DNA of 64,000 nucleotides. Origin: Nothopassalora personata. Taxonomy: Eukaryota; Ascomycota; Dothideomycetes; Mycosphaerellales; Mycosphaerellaceae. The stretch is taken from NCBI GenBank assembly GCA_033816765.1, contig CM066290.1:2976001-3040000 (forward strand), given 5' to 3'. This document shows, piece after piece, positions 1 to 11,400 of the stretch. The position numbers were made by a program, and so were the translations under genes. The number at the start of each line of letters is the position of its first letter. The stretch's first letter is position 1. The notes beneath the pieces are model-generated. The model saw only the letters and a list, made by a program, of their open reading frames with translations. It was not told the DNA's origin and searched no databases.

Positions 1-451
1 ACTGGGAGAACTCGTAGCCTGGCAGCACACGATACTCGCAATCAATGCCCAGCTTCTTGGCTACATCTCCGACCCGATTAATGGCCCACTGGTGGCTGTC
101 GGCGGCTATCTGAGCACCTTCCTGACCATGCTTGCTAGCAATAAGAGTGTAGCCATCATCAAGCGCGCTGGCCAAGTGACCAGAAGTTCGGCCCGTCTCG
201 CCGCTCAAGATCTCACGTGCCTCGAGAAGAACGACATTGAAGCCGCGTGTGACGAGTTCGTAGGATGTTTGGATGCCGGCCATTCCTGCTCCAACGATGC
301 AAACGTCGGTCTCAAGGTCACGGTCAAGCTTCGAGAAGTGCGGGCGAGCGCTGTATGGCTCAGTGTGGACCCAGACAGGTTCTGTTGCACCCGAGGTGGC
401 GTTGTAGTAGTCCGCTGCCGGTTGGGGTGGATTCTCAGACACGGTGGCCAT
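1..451 (-). CDS. FAD-dependent oxidoreductase (DAO type), N-terminal part, cut by window edge
   Basis: The reverse strand reads open from an ATG at 451 to the window edge, giving the first 150 codons of a protein whose 3' end lies outside. Residues around 46-60 (CIVGAGMAGIQTSYEL) are a dinucleotide-binding GxGxxG motif, followed about 20 residues later by VVLLEAREILSGETGRTSGH, an E that would bind the FAD ribose and a segment typical of DAO-family oxidoreductases. The leader with PVW near residue 30 matches fungal members that often carry a C-terminal Rieske [2Fe-2S] domain; that part is outside the window, so the fusion is only a possibility. The start has an A at -3. The substrate cannot be told from this fragment. 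Confidence 0.8.
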   Translation of the reverse strand, partial: MATVSENPPQPAADYYNATSGATEPVWVHTEPYSARPHFSKLDRDLETDVCIVGAGMAGIQTSYELVTRGFNVVLLEAREILSGETGRTSGHLASALDDGYTLIASKHGQEGAQIAADSHQWAINRVGDVAKKLGIDCEYRVLPGYEFSQ

Positions 452-1001
452 ACTTGCTGGGTGTTGTGCTGGCTGAAAGCTGCGAGATACGCGTGCTCTG
501 GATGCTACTGTCGGTCTTGCTGGAGCCGTCGTCACAGATCTGACTACAATCAGCGCTGGAGCTCGAGTTCGAACCAGGGAAGAAGCCTTTGTGATGTTCG
601 TAGCTGTTGTGGTGAGGAAGCGGCTCCTGCAAGCGTTCTGCAAAGAGTACATTTCCGACCGGTCAAGATCAAGGCGGAGTGGTGTTTGTTGTGAAGAGGA
701 AACAGAGAAGCACTTGACAAACCTGAGCGATTTGGTTGGCGGTTGCTGGGCAGCTGCTGACCTCTCGTTTGCTATCGTGACGACAGAACGCCATCACTTT
801 CGTGTCACAGTTACGGATGCAGCTGGTGACAGGCAATCGACGTAATTATGAGCAGCTTGAGGTCAGAACGAAGGCAGGCAGGCACAGTGAGTGCATCCGA
901 TATGACCACGATGCACAGGCAGCAGAATCAATGTGTTTGCAGCCACGTACAGCCGCAATCTGCATGTGAGCTCCATCGAGGACCCCGTACATACACACTT
1001 C
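452..1001. other. Intergenic, no supported gene
   Basis: This stretch upstream of the FAD oxidoreductase start holds only short overlapping open frames with no family resemblance. It probably contains the promoter of the oxidoreductase gene. No tRNA or repeat was recognised. Confidence 0.5.
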
Positions 1002-1780
1002 CTAGAGGCCTTGGATGTAGTTCTCGGATGTCTCTCCGATCGACTTTGACCAATCAAAGTGTAGGCTGTAGCCATCCCTAATCTGTGAGACGCCAAACCT
1101 CCCACCAGCGTAAGTGATGTGTTTCGAGTACCAATGGTTGGATGTGTCGACAGTATTCGCTACCAGAGTCCTGAAGAAAGCGACAGCTACGCTTTCTGTC
1201 CAAGATACCCGGCGGCCGACAGTCATGGGCTTTTTAGCAATGTACTTGTCTCCGAAGTCCTCCTGCAAGAGTTTGAGTGACTGCGTGAAAACACAGCGGT
1301 CGAGTACTTCGTGGATAGGCTCTCCAATGGCGTCGATGGTACTGATACGGGCCGCTTGCAGACGTGACATGGCGCTGGTCAAGTCATCCTGCGCCTGCGA
1401 AAGACCTCTACAAGCGTTATATCGCTTGCAGCCCGTGACACCAAGGGTCATTTCCTTGGCAACGCTCCAGTCAATCCTCCAAGAGGGCAGCGACTTTTTC
1501 ACGCGCTACCTCCAGCATGAGCAAGGATTTGAAGGTTCGTAGAGCTTCGAAGCGTCGCATTGGCCGGGAGTGTACAATAAATACGTCAACTGCAAGGGTA
1601 GAATATAGTCGGGCTTGGACAGACTATGGCGCTCATGCTCCTGTATGTACCTGTGCTGCTGCCACGCCCAGTTGGCTGAACACTTTCTCTTCGGGCCTCT
1701 GGCACAGCTAGGACTTTGAAGGGCTTTCACACACCACAGAGGCGAATTGTAAGAAGGTGGGCTTTCCTGGATTACGGCCC
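1002..1780 (-). pseudogene. Unidentified coding-like fragment, probably decayed
   Basis: A reverse-strand frame from about 1502 to a TAG at 1002 has coding-like codon use (many C/G third positions) over about 165 residues, including a helical stretch LSQAQDDLTSAMSRLQAAR. Upstream, a second frame (about 1500-1570) reads RRFEALRTFKSLLMLEVARE before a stop at about 1470, preceded by a plausible intron (gtacat...ttgcag, about 61 bp). The frames do not join cleanly, so this looks like a broken or wrongly spliced gene. I do not recognise the family. It could also be an intact gene with unusual exons. Confidence 0.3.
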
Positions 1781-2939
1781 GTCTCGGCCTATGGTCAAAG
1801 AGGCTCTTCAAGAAGGGAGTCATTCGAGGAGGTTGCTGATCGATAGCGTAGCTTTTTAAAAGACGCCTTTGCTACCCAAGACACGTTCGTCTCGATGACG
1901 ACGCACTCAGCCATTCGTGCTCTGTACATACACGGCGACCGGACATTTCGACGTGCGGCCTTCTGCAGCTCGGAGATGAGCACGAACACGTATCAGCGGA
2001 CCGATCCGAGCCTTCGTGCTTGGCGACGTGTTTCATGAGTCTTCGTGTTTGGCGATATGTTTCATCCATCGAGGGATGATGCACCACCTTTATTGCCATA
2101 TTCTCAAGAGGCTCTTCGCTGGCATCTTCAGCATTCGCGCCTCGATATATATATATATATCACTCAAGCGTAGTGTCCACACAGCCTCGTCTGCGAATCT
2201 GGAGCGCCCGAACCGACACGACTCGATTGCCGCAAGGATTCGTGAAGCACCCGGGAAGTCGGTGGTATACTGTAGCGTCAAACACGTGCATTGAAGCGGT
2301 CTTTCTCATATATATGGAGGAACATTGTTCGGTCTGGACGATAGGACGTTCTCGGCCATAGCCCTACCAAGCGCTGAGTCTATGGGCAGCTCACCTTCTC
2401 TTTAATCGATTGATTGCCATCAAATGGAATACCCAACCCCTAGCCCTCCGCTGCACTTGGGTCCTCATACGAGATTCTCCCTCCCTTCGGGCCCCTCCTA
2501 CCGTGGGCCCCCCCCCCCCCCAAGTTTTCTCGGCTACAGGAAACATAGATGCTATTAGCCCTCGCCGGGCGAGCATATGTTGTGCAGAGTGCTAGCCCTG
2601 TCGATCCCCATACACTCGCACTGGAGGGCAAAAAACCCCTTAATTAGATTTCGAGCAATGACTAAGAATATGAGCCGCCCGTAGAGTGAGCTGCCCGTAG
2701 AGTCTCAAGCAAGCAAAGAATCAATATGAGACGCGCTTCGTAGCCCAAGTCAGATAGGGAGACTCGTTCATCTCGCCTCCGTATACAATGGCGAGACCGG
2801 TGGGATCGGCTCATATGTCAAGACGAGTATAAGCTTCTTCACACGTCTGCTGCTTTCCTTCTTGACTGCACACAAGCGTTTCTGCTCTTTCAATTCTACT
2901 ACGCGCGTGCCACTCTTTTCACGCCTTTTGTCTTCCAGG
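1781..2939. other. Intergenic with AT dinucleotide and poly-C tracts
   Basis: There is no supported gene here. An (AT)n run lies at about 2145-2160 and a run of 14 C at 2508-2521. The last few hundred bases should include the GH5 promoter; a gtataag element at about 2827 is a possible TATA box, 110 bp before the start codon. Confidence 0.5.
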
Positions 2940-4029
2940 ATGAAGACCACTTTGATCACTTTAGCCGCCGCAGCTGGCTCTGCGATGGCTGGCACCGTGT
3001 CCTTCGCCGGTGTGAACATAGCCGGATTCGATTTCGGCACCAGCACAAACGGCAGCTGCAACTTGACGAGTAAGTCAAACATACCCACAGAGGCCACTGG
3101 TAGCCTTCAGCACCTGCTAACTCGAAGCAGGTGTGGACGACCCGGGCGACGACGGTATCGCGCAGATCAAGCACTTTACCGATGACGACGGTCTCAACGT
3201 CTTCCGCTTGCCCGTCAGTTGGCAGTATCTGCTCAACAACAACCTCGGAGGCACCCTCGATGCGACCAATTTCGCAGCATACGACAAGCTTGTCCAAGGC
3301 TGTGTCAATTCCTCGGCGAAGATATGCATCATCGACCTGCACAACTATGCTCGCTGGAACAACAGCATTGTTGGGCAAGGAGGCCCTAGCAACGCCCAGT
3401 TCGCCGATGTGTGGTCACAGATCGCAACCAAGTACAAGGACAATGCAAAGGTGGCCTTCGGTCTGATGAACGAGCCGCACGACGTCGACATCAACAAGTG
3501 GGCGGACTCAGTGCAAGAAGCTGTAACAGCTATCCGCAAAGCGGGTGCCTGCTACACCACGCACCGGATCCTCCTCCCTGGCAATGCCTGGACCCACGTC
3601 GCCGAATTCGTCGACAATGGCTCGGCTGACGCGCTGGCGAAAGTCACCAACGAGGACGGCACCAAGTACAACCTGACCTTTGACGTTCACACCTACCTCG
3701 ACTCGGACAACTCCGGCACGCACACCACCTGCGTCAAGAACAACAGTGATGCATTCCAGAAACTGGGCGACTGGCTCCGCACCAACAACAGAACAGCCAT
3801 CCTGACCGAGACTGGTGGTGGTGCAACAGACAGCTCTTGCTTGAAACTGCTGTGCGAGCAGTTCGACACTATGAACGACTACAACGACGTCTATCTCGGC
3901 TGGGTTGGTTGGGCTGCTGGGAAGTTTGCGTCCAGCTACGAGCTTGCGGAAACTCCAACAAAGAGCGGTAGCACGTGGACTGACCAGCAGCTCGTTACAA
4001 AGTGCATCGTTGGGAAATTCAAGAGTTGA
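2940..4029 (+). CDS. Secreted GH5 endo-beta-1,4-glucanase
   Basis: Two exons, 2940-3069 and 3131-4029, joined across a 61-bp intron (GTAAGT...GCAG) give 342 residues. A signal peptide (MKTTLITLAAAAGSAMA) precedes a glycoside hydrolase family 5 catalytic domain. Recognisable motifs are RLPVSW near residue 69, IDLHNYARWN near 111, LMNEPHD with the acid/base Glu at about 158, and ILTETGGG with the nucleophile Glu at about 270. This order is that of fungal GH5_5 endoglucanases, which cut cellulose internally outside the cell. There is no carbohydrate-binding module or Ser/Thr linker; the protein ends soon after the barrel, so it is a single-domain enzyme. The first ATG after the leader was chosen because it opens the signal peptide. 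Role in plant cell wall breakdown is inferred from the family. Confidence 0.92.
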
Positions 4030-4216
4030 GATAGCTTTGGATGGATGTTGGGGTACGGTACACGCCCCTGACGTGCCGCGTAGCTCGCGAAAGGCTTTCA
4101 TACGCAGTCTCCAGGCGAGGGTCTCGAGCTGATATGATTTCCCACGAGGAGTATTCGATTACACATTACCAAATATAGCTCTCGGTCAGCGCCGGCCTCC
4201 CATTTCTCCTCATCCC

Positions 4217-4870
4217 TCAGAGCACTTCAGGCTCACTACACGTAACAGTCGCCTTATCCATCTTCAATCCAACGTTATACCTCCCCGATCCCGGCCAGCA
4301 GTTGTCAAAACCCTCATTCCCCCACAGCATTCTTCCCATCAGCACCAGCATCACCTCAGTCTGGAATTCACGTCAGCTCAAATCCTTTCATGAAAGCGTC
4401 TTGACCCATGCACATACTCGTCCGGCCATTCCACGCAGTATAGTATTACTTCTGGCTAACATAGATTCTCGGAATTTCCTTATGCGCATCTGCTTCTCGG
4501 TCTCTCCATCCGCAGTTGGAATGTCATCGTTGAAGAAGCCCAGCACAACAAGAAGTTCATCGTGTGGACCGACTCGACTCTGGCTATATCGAATGATCTG
4601 GATCATGCCAAGGAGGCCAGCATAGTCGGCCTGGATCGCGTCCGGATATTGTCGCTCAAGCGGCGCAAATGCTTTGACAGGGAGGTCGCCCGTGAGTGTG
4701 CCCTTCAACGGTACCAGCAGGATCGAGTAGATAGTTTCTTCCAGTGTCCAGGGCGCATCTACATGCTGGATTGGCTATGGCGACTCGTTGGTGCAGGTGC
4801 CGCAGGACTGTGCTGTCACGGTGCTAGCGCATATCGCCACAGGGGCGCTCCATGACTTTAGCCGTCCGAG
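4217..4870 (-). pseudogene. Decayed acetoacetate-decarboxylase-like gene
   Basis: Reverse-strand translation gives, in order, PIQHVDAPWTL, a block around YSILLVPLKG, then RQYPDAIQADYAGLLGMIQI and GPHDELLVVLG, which resemble a fungal family of acetoacetate-decarboxylase-like proteins of unknown substrate. After about 4490 the frame is lost: the expected RIYVSQ...AWNGR segment is present but in another frame and interrupted by TAA. A last exon-like piece (after an AG near 4363) reads NCWPGSGRYNVGLKM and ends at a TGA at 4217. A TAG also precedes PIQHVD. With a frameshift and two stops in recognisable sequence, the gene is broken. The family assignment is from memory of conserved blocks and is moderate. 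Confidence 0.55.
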
Positions 4871-5579
4871 CATCTTGGAGGTGCGGTCGCGCTGCGCGAG
4901 AATCGCAAGCTTTCAGCAGATAAATAGAGGGCGCGATTCTGGTCAGTAGTAGGTGAGGAGAGGCCCCAAGTATAATAACTTCGGAGACTGAGGTTCCGCA
5001 TATATACTGGTGTGTAGCCGCGCAATGGGGCCAAGAACCGCGTCGATCACATTCAGACCGGTCGAGACATGGACGAAATGGGATTTGATCATTACGAGGG
5101 TAATTGTGTGCTTCAAAGCGTCGAGATGATCTGGGAACTATAGAACAGAAACTTATGTTACAAAGCATGCGCTTCAGCACCCATAACTCCAGTCCGACAA
5201 TAATAAAAGAGTGTCTGCCGTAAACCCACTTGCATGAATGAGCGTCCAAAGAGATGGATTGCTGCTGTAGCATGATGTAATGATCGTCGTTGTAAAAGTC
5301 ATTCGCTGGAGAAAGTAATCGTTATGCGATCAAGGCTGCGGAATCGCAGGGTGCAGTTTTAGGCAGCCACATCCGAGTGCATCGTCTCATCACGCCGGAC
5401 GTTTGTTTTGTTAGCATAGCCGCACCTGGTTGTTTTGACCTACGCGAGCTGATTTGGCCCAATCCTGGCGTATTTTCAGAACCAGCCTAACGATAGAAAT
5501 CTCCAGGTCGAGATACTGTAGTGTCGTAACGCTGAGCGGCAAGGGTCGTGCAGTCATGCCACAGAAGATGGAGTGAGCT
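4871..5579. other. Intergenic, no supported gene
   Basis: I see only short, non-conserved open frames between the decayed decarboxylase-like gene and the 3' end of the next hypothetical gene. Confidence 0.5.
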
Positions 5580-7037
5580 TCATTTCGGGTCTTGCATATT
5601 TGTCGAATCTCCCCGGTTGAGGGATGGAGCAGTGCCTGTCTTTCTCCGCGATCGACGTCGTCCTCTAAATGGCGGCATCGGCATAGGGCCGTATAGCTTG
5701 ACCTGATCCAATGCTTCGTCGATCTGCTTCGATTTGTCATGCACCAGCACTTCCGCGAGATAGACAGGTCTCGCATCGACGTGTCCAGCACTCAGCTCCA
5801 TCTCGATGACAGCAGGCGCTATGCCGCACATGACCGCGTAGGTATCGTCATTGCTATGATCCAGCAGAAGATCAGGGTTGCGCTTAGACATGGTGGCGCT
5901 GTTGAATTGCGTGCCAAAGCGATAGAAGTCGAAATGGAAGACTTTGGCCTCTGCGCGCATGCGTGAGACAAGGCGAACCAGTCTTGTGGTGACCTTCTCT
6001 ATCAGCACTTGGCTGATCTTGTAGGTGGAGCCTACACGCCACACCGGCATCAGATCCCTGACAATGTTGTTCGCGACCTGTGTCGCAAAGGTCTTCACAA
6101 ATGCTTGGTATTCTGGCGCGCGCTGTATGTCCGCCACGAAGCTGGAGCGACGCTCGACGCATGTCTGACGAACAATTAAATCGTCTGTATGGTAGGCGTG
6201 CGCAAATGTCTCGTCCAGGTACGCATGATAAAAGGCTGCTGCTGACCGCGAAGGTGCTTTGTCGAATACCGGTCTGCTGAGAATGTACGTCGAAACCTGG
6301 CGCCAGATGAGGCCAATGACAAGAGCAACGTGCAGGTCAATTCGCTTCAGTATATACGCAGCGGCGTCGTGTGAGCCCATATGTGCAACTACCAGATCTA
6401 AAAACGCCAAATCGTTGTCTGATTCGGTGGTGTTGGTCCTGATGTCTATCAGGACGAACTCGCGACAGATAGCCTCCAAATCCTTGGTGATGCCGTTGAT
6501 TAGCTCTCGATATCCCATGATGTGACGCTCAGGTGACGGATTTGTGGCCATTGAGGGCACTTGCGGCGGAAACTGCACAGGCTTCTGAGCAGGGTCCTGT
6601 TTGGTGCGGACATCGGCATTATCGTTGCCAATGTATTGGAAGTGCTGAAGATGGAACTCTGGATGCACTCGCATGGTGGGTGAAGGTATCATAGCATATG
6701 GCCCCACATTGTGTGGACCGGCGGAGCGTGGCGGGAGTGGCATAGAGGAACATTCGCCGGACTCTGGAGCAGGGTGCATAATCCAAGGCGGCGAACGCAG
6801 AGTAGCTTCGAAGGCGCCTTGCTGTGGTTTGGTAGGAGACATCTGCTGATGACGGCTAGGAGTGTCGTTGAATCCCGCATTGGGCACCGCGAAAGCGATC
6901 GGCTCTATGGGAGTCGACTGTTGGACAAGTTCGCGAAGGCTACCAGCGCGCTCGCGGCTCTCCATATGGAGGGAAATACTGACACCGTTAGCTAGTCTTC
7001 CAAATACGCCACTATCACCCGGGTACTGACCCTCCAT
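5580..7037 (-). CDS. Hypothetical protein, 485 residues
   Basis: A single long frame runs from an ATG at 7037 to TAG at 5580. The frame stays open upstream to about 7355, but that part lacks compositional support, so the internal ATG followed by EGQYPGDSGVFGRL is preferred. The first 190 residues are Pro/Ser/Gln rich and probably disordered; the second half (from about residue 190) is a helical globular region with motifs such as GYRELINGITKDLEAICREF and a basic end (RGRRRSRRK). I do not recognise the family; it may be restricted to Dothideomycetes. No signal peptide or membrane segment is apparent. The basic C-terminal tail could direct it to the nucleus, which is speculation. Confidence 0.65.
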   Translation of the reverse strand: MEGQYPGDSGVFGRLANGVSISLHMESRERAGSLRELVQQSTPIEPIAFAVPNAGFNDTPSRHQQMSPTKPQQGAFEATLRSPPWIMHPAPESGECSSMPLPPRSAGPHNVGPYAMIPSPTMRVHPEFHLQHFQYIGNDNADVRTKQDPAQKPVQFPPQVPSMATNPSPERHIMGYRELINGITKDLEAICREFVLIDIRTNTTESDNDLAFLDLVVAHMGSHDAAAYILKRIDLHVALVIGLIWRQVSTYILSRPVFDKAPSRSAAAFYHAYLDETFAHAYHTDDLIVRQTCVERRSSFVADIQRAPEYQAFVKTFATQVANNIVRDLMPVWRVGSTYKISQVLIEKVTTRLVRLVSRMRAEAKVFHFDFYRFGTQFNSATMSKRNPDLLLDHSNDDTYAVMCGIAPAVIEMELSAGHVDARPVYLAEVLVHDKSKQIDEALDQVKLYGPMPMPPFRGRRRSRRKTGTAPSLNRGDSTNMQDPK

Positions 7038-7355
7038 CACGATCGTCGGAAGAGCATGTTGACGCTGATGATGTGTGAGAGGCTGCCTTTGCCTTGACCT
7101 CTTGGCCGATCGCACCAAAAGGGTGCGCTGTAACCACAGCGCAATCGTCGTTGCATCCGACAGGAGCCTTGTAGTGTTCACCACCTGTGCTTCGCTGTTG
7201 TATGTCCTCGGCGCTTGATGTGGGCTCGCTGCCAATGCCGAATCTGTGCTCCATCGTTTGGTCAAGTCGACGAGGGTGGTACCTGGGATGATCATGCTTG
7301 CAAAAGGCAAAGGGTAGGAAGAAGACTTCGTGCAGAAAATAAGTGGAAACATCAC

Positions 7356-8558
7356 CTACGATAGCCATCCTCACCTCAAACACTTACCGTGTGAGGTTCC
7401 TCCGGATTCTCCATTGTTCTCATTCACTTGCTCGTCGACAGTCGCGTGACCGAACTCGGCTTCAGGGGCCGTCTTTGGTCTCTTCATACATCGCGCTGTG
7501 CTTGTCGTGGTCCTCTCACACGGAAGAACGGTCGACTCTTGATGTGCCAAGGTTCATGTTCTGCTGTTCGCGTGAAGCCCAGTTTACGCCCGGAGGCTTG
7601 TCGTTGGGGCGTCCAAGAGCAAATAGGGCTTGGACATTCTCATGTGATTTTGTTTTGCAGTGCCGCAATCGACGATACGATGCCACGTATTACGTTGACG
7701 GGCGTGTGTTGTTGATGTAGTCGAAGGGAGTGAGGTGAGGACGGTCTCCGATGTCGGCGTTGTTGCTTGGCGCGTTGTCGACATGCTCTCTACCCCCATC
7801 TCCTCGATGCTGTAAACAACCAACCTGTATCTGCTGCACCAAGAGCACGAATGATTATGCATGCAAGGCCGTGCAACTCCTTATGAAGCTGGTGATATAT
7901 CACGCCAATGCGCGGCTCTTGCCTTGGACGCCTCCGCACGCGCAAGCAGCAGGATAATAGACTATCAAGCTGTTAGCTCTCTGGTGTTGCATACAGATCA
8001 AAGACGGGATGTGACCAGGTTGATCTGATTTTGGTGACCTTTCCAGCCTCACATCGTGCACATTTGAAATTCCCGTTGCCAGCAACATGGCAGCGTTATA
8101 GAACGAGGAGTATGCGCTTTGCACTACATAAACCGAAGCTGAAAACAGTGCTCTGCATCATGCCTCCAGCGATGTAGTCGCCTAGACTACAGTCCAGGTA
8201 TGCCATGAATCGCTACACTTACGTCCCGGGACACTCTTTGTGCTGCTCGTGGCTTTGGGGCTGTGAATCGTCAACAGCCGGGCTTGAGGGAGGACATCAT
8301 TGCGGTGGCTATCAATAAGTAGAAGGAAATGATGGGTATTTTACTTCAAGACTCACGTAATTTCGTGTGTGGCCCCTTCAGAATTTACTGGACGCCCGAC
8401 TAACATCGGTGAGTCCGCTTTCTACTGCAGCCACACTCTTGCATGACCACCACCATGCCTTCTTCTTAGCACCGCCCCTTTGACCTCCGGGCGACTTGGC
8501 AACACTGCTTCAGCGCTCGACTGTCGCGCAGAAACAACAAAAATCGCTCCTCGCAAAC
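7356..8558. other. Intergenic between divergent genes
   Basis: About 1.2 kb separate the hypothetical gene (-) from the Zn2Cys6 regulator (+). Several small frames overlap but none has family resemblance or convincing codon use. It presumably holds both promoters. Confidence 0.45.
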
Positions 8559-9826
8559 ATGGTCCGTAAAACTCACACAAAGTCGCGGAGAGGCTGTCAA
8601 CAATGTAAGCGACGACATGTGAAGGTAAGTCAGTAACAAAACCCATCTTCCCCGTTCGAGCACCTCCATTGTTTCCTGCCACACATGTCAACAGCACCTC
8701 TGCTCACCTCTATTAGTGCGACGAGACACAACCAAGATGCGCGGCGTGCTCAAGGCTAGACATCGTTTGCATTTGGGCTGCAACGAGCACATCGTCAAGC
8801 CGGACGCCGCCACCTAGCACTCCTGGCAGCGCCATTGGTCTCCAGGCAGGCGCGTCAACACCTGCTGGCCCTGGAGAACTGGACGTAGATTCGCTCAAAC
8901 TCTTACACTTTTGGACCATGCACACGGCACTTACATCGGCGACACAGGCCGAACAGCACGTCTCCCAGAGTGTGATGGTCGAGCTCGGCTTCAAATATCC
9001 CTTCCTTCTTCACGCCATCCTCGCGGTTTCGGCGATACACAAAGCCGGACTCAAGCCCACTGTTGATGAAGACCTTGTCTATCGCTCGAATTGCCACATG
9101 GACGTATCAGTCGACGGATTACGAAGACAGATCGAGTTTCCCGACCCTTCTGCGTGCAGTGCAGTCTTTGCTTGCGCTGGCCTTGTGGTCATGCATAGTC
9201 TTGGCTTGGCACAGGTCAACCCTCCAAAAGACCCTCTTGGCGAGATGTGTCACTGGATTCGCCTCGTTCATGGCTCAAAAGCAACAGTGCAGCAAAATTG
9301 GGTTAGACTGATCACATCCGATATGGCGCCAATCGTCTTCAGCGTTGACTGGAGCAAGACATCCGGAGGCGATATCAAGCATATTTTAGACCTCAACACC
9401 TTGGTTGATCAGAACTGCTCAAAGGATTCACCCGTTTATGAGGCCCATTGCACCGCTGTCAAGCAACTGCACGTTGTGTTCAAGAACACGCAATATTATA
9501 TGCGCATTGGCGAACTTAACTCGGTCGCCATTACAATGAGCTGGGTGGCATGTCTGCAAGATATCTGGCTTAATCTAGTGGAAGAAAAGGACCCAATCGC
9601 GCTGTGTATTCTGGCCCACTTCGCCGTTTTGATGCGACTGCACGAGAAGTCGTGGTGGTGGAAAGGCTGGGGCAAGTGGACTCTCGATGCTATCGTAGCC
9701 CAGCTGGATACAGGGTATCATCATTGGATCGCCTGGGCAGTCCGACAACTACAAGACGGTCTCGAATCGAATTCCGATCAGAGTACCCCTATGAACCACC
9801 CACGCCCCGAGTCTGCAGCGACCTGA
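8559..9826 (+). CDS. Zn2Cys6 transcription factor, 391 residues
   Basis: Exon 1 (8559-8624) and exon 2 (8717-9826) are joined across a 92-bp intron (GTAAGT...TTAG). The spliced N-terminus has all six cysteines of a binuclear zinc cluster: C13 and C16 in RRGCQQCKRRHVK, then C23, C30, C33 and C40 in CDETQPRCAACSRLDIVC. The intron falls in phase 0 just before the third cysteine. A short Ser/Pro/Thr linker (about 45-65) precedes a helical C-terminal region with SLKLLHFWTMHTA and, near the end, WWWKGWGKWTLDAI, typical of small fungal regulators related to sterol-uptake (UPC2-like) factors. It should bind DNA in the nucleus; its targets are unknown. It converges on a second regulator with only 10 bp between stop codons. 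Confidence 0.88.
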
Positions 9827-9836
9827 ATATCCTCCC

Positions 9837-11400
9837 TCAATCTGATGCTGCAAACGCTCTACTGGAGCGCTCCACAATCTCATGGGTCCACAAAGCATCC
9901 GACTCGTCGCTTCGATGAAGCTCGTTTAACAGATCGAGAATCCAGCGCCTCTGACCTTCTGACTGAGCACTATTGTATGAAGTCACCAGAGCGCCGGTGT
10001 AAAAGTAATACATCATCAGGCCACAAAGCTGGGCTTCTTTGGCAAGCATCCACACCCGGCGGCTCAGAATCAGATTGTATCTCTTCAGCTCCTGCACGCA
10101 TCCAGAGAAATCTTTAGAGCAGCCGCCGGAGCCCTTCAGGCCGACCAAGGCAACCAGGGCATTGTTGATGATTATGCTCAAAATGACGTGCCAGCATATA
10201 GCTCGGGCATCTTTCTGCTTCACGTCCTGGTAGAAGCAGTTCACTGGGGCATCCAGGCCAAAATCGCTTACATGACCGATAAAAGTATCCTGGAGTAATC
10301 TTTCACCAAGCATGTTGTCGACCTCGCGCAGTGCCGTGGCCATGCTCATTGCCAGCTCCATCGCTTCTCCTGCGCCACCGTCACCAGCACGAGCCTCGTG
10401 GAACAACCTCAACAGGCGTGGGAGGAATATCAGCTGTCCTATGACCCCAAGGAGAAGCTGATCGGGGACTTCCATGTTCTCTCTGCTATGAAGCAGGCTC
10501 TGCCACTCTGGTGCCTCCAGGAAGCAGTCTTCCTGTTTCTCTACCCAGTGCGCCACAATCGGACCAATATTCTCCAGCATTGTCTCGAAGATCAAACTAT
10601 TCTCCGGATCAAATACTCCCCTATGCTTCAGCAGCTCACTGACACCGCCTGCGTGAACAGACCAACACGGAATACGCGCCATCCCTTTGGTTACCAGAGC
10701 CGTCTCTATACGCTGCATCAAAACCACTGCTAGAAATGTCGCGTCACTATCCCTTTGCTCCCGGTCTTGGAGCGCGAGGTGAATGCTTTTCAGAGCTTGA
10801 CCGTAAAGCTGAATGTACAGATCTTTGCGCTTCCTGGGGCGCAGCTCTCGTTGCTGACAGGCTTCGAGGCAGCAGGCGACGGATGCGGTCAAGGCCGGAC
10901 TCGACTCCAGCATAGAGGGAACGTGCTTGATGAAAGCGCCGAGTAGGGCCGGATTCGAAGACGCTGTTTCAATGGAGACTGTGTGGACTAGCGCCATGGC
11001 GACTCGAAGGGCTGAAGTTGCTGGGGGTGACGGAGAGATGTATGAGGTGGATGCGATCCTGGGTTGGAGTTCTAGCTCCGCAACTGGAACTTCTGATGCA
11101 TTGCTCGGCTTCTTTGGCTCGGTCCACACGACGTCGTAGATCTTGGGCGTTTGGACTGGAACTGGACTTCGTCTCTTCTCTTTCGCGCTCCAAGATGGAA
11201 CAAACTTTACACTCGAAGGCGGGCCGGGACACTGTCGTTTGGCGCGCTTGCATTGTCCGCACTCTGGCCAGTCCTGATCACACTGCGGAGAGGAGGCGTC
11301 AGCGGAGATTGCCGCAGATCCACTGATGCTTGAGGCACGAGAGACTCACTTTCACTTTCCGCGCTCGACAGATCAAGCATCTGCACGTCTTGGCGACCAT
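9837..11400 (-). CDS. Zn2Cys6 transcription factor, 498 residues
   Basis: Exon 1 (11350-11400) encodes MVAKTCRCLICRARKVK and exon 2 (9837-11282) begins CDQDWPECGQCKRAKRQC; the intron of 67 bp (GTGAGT...CGCAG) is phase 0 and sits immediately before the third cysteine. Together they give a complete C-x2-C-x6-C-x6-C-x2-C-x6-C binuclear zinc cluster. The rest is the long helical region seen in fungal regulators (MALVHTVSIET, LALQDREQRDSDATFLA, and a conserved-looking HAGGVSELLKHRG about residue 215). The protein would act as a nuclear DNA-binding regulator. It is tail to tail with the 391-residue regulator; the two share the intron position, but little else in the C-terminal region looks alike. 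Confidence 0.88.

Noticed and set aside
541..600. gttcgaacc motif suggesting a tRNA T-arm
   Set aside because: No acceptor stem, D-arm or anticodon arm could be folded around it.
92..694. Forward open frame of 200 codons at the window start
   Set aside because: It lies antisense to the FAD oxidoreductase, whose frame carries a clear GxGxxG motif; the forward frame has no family signal.
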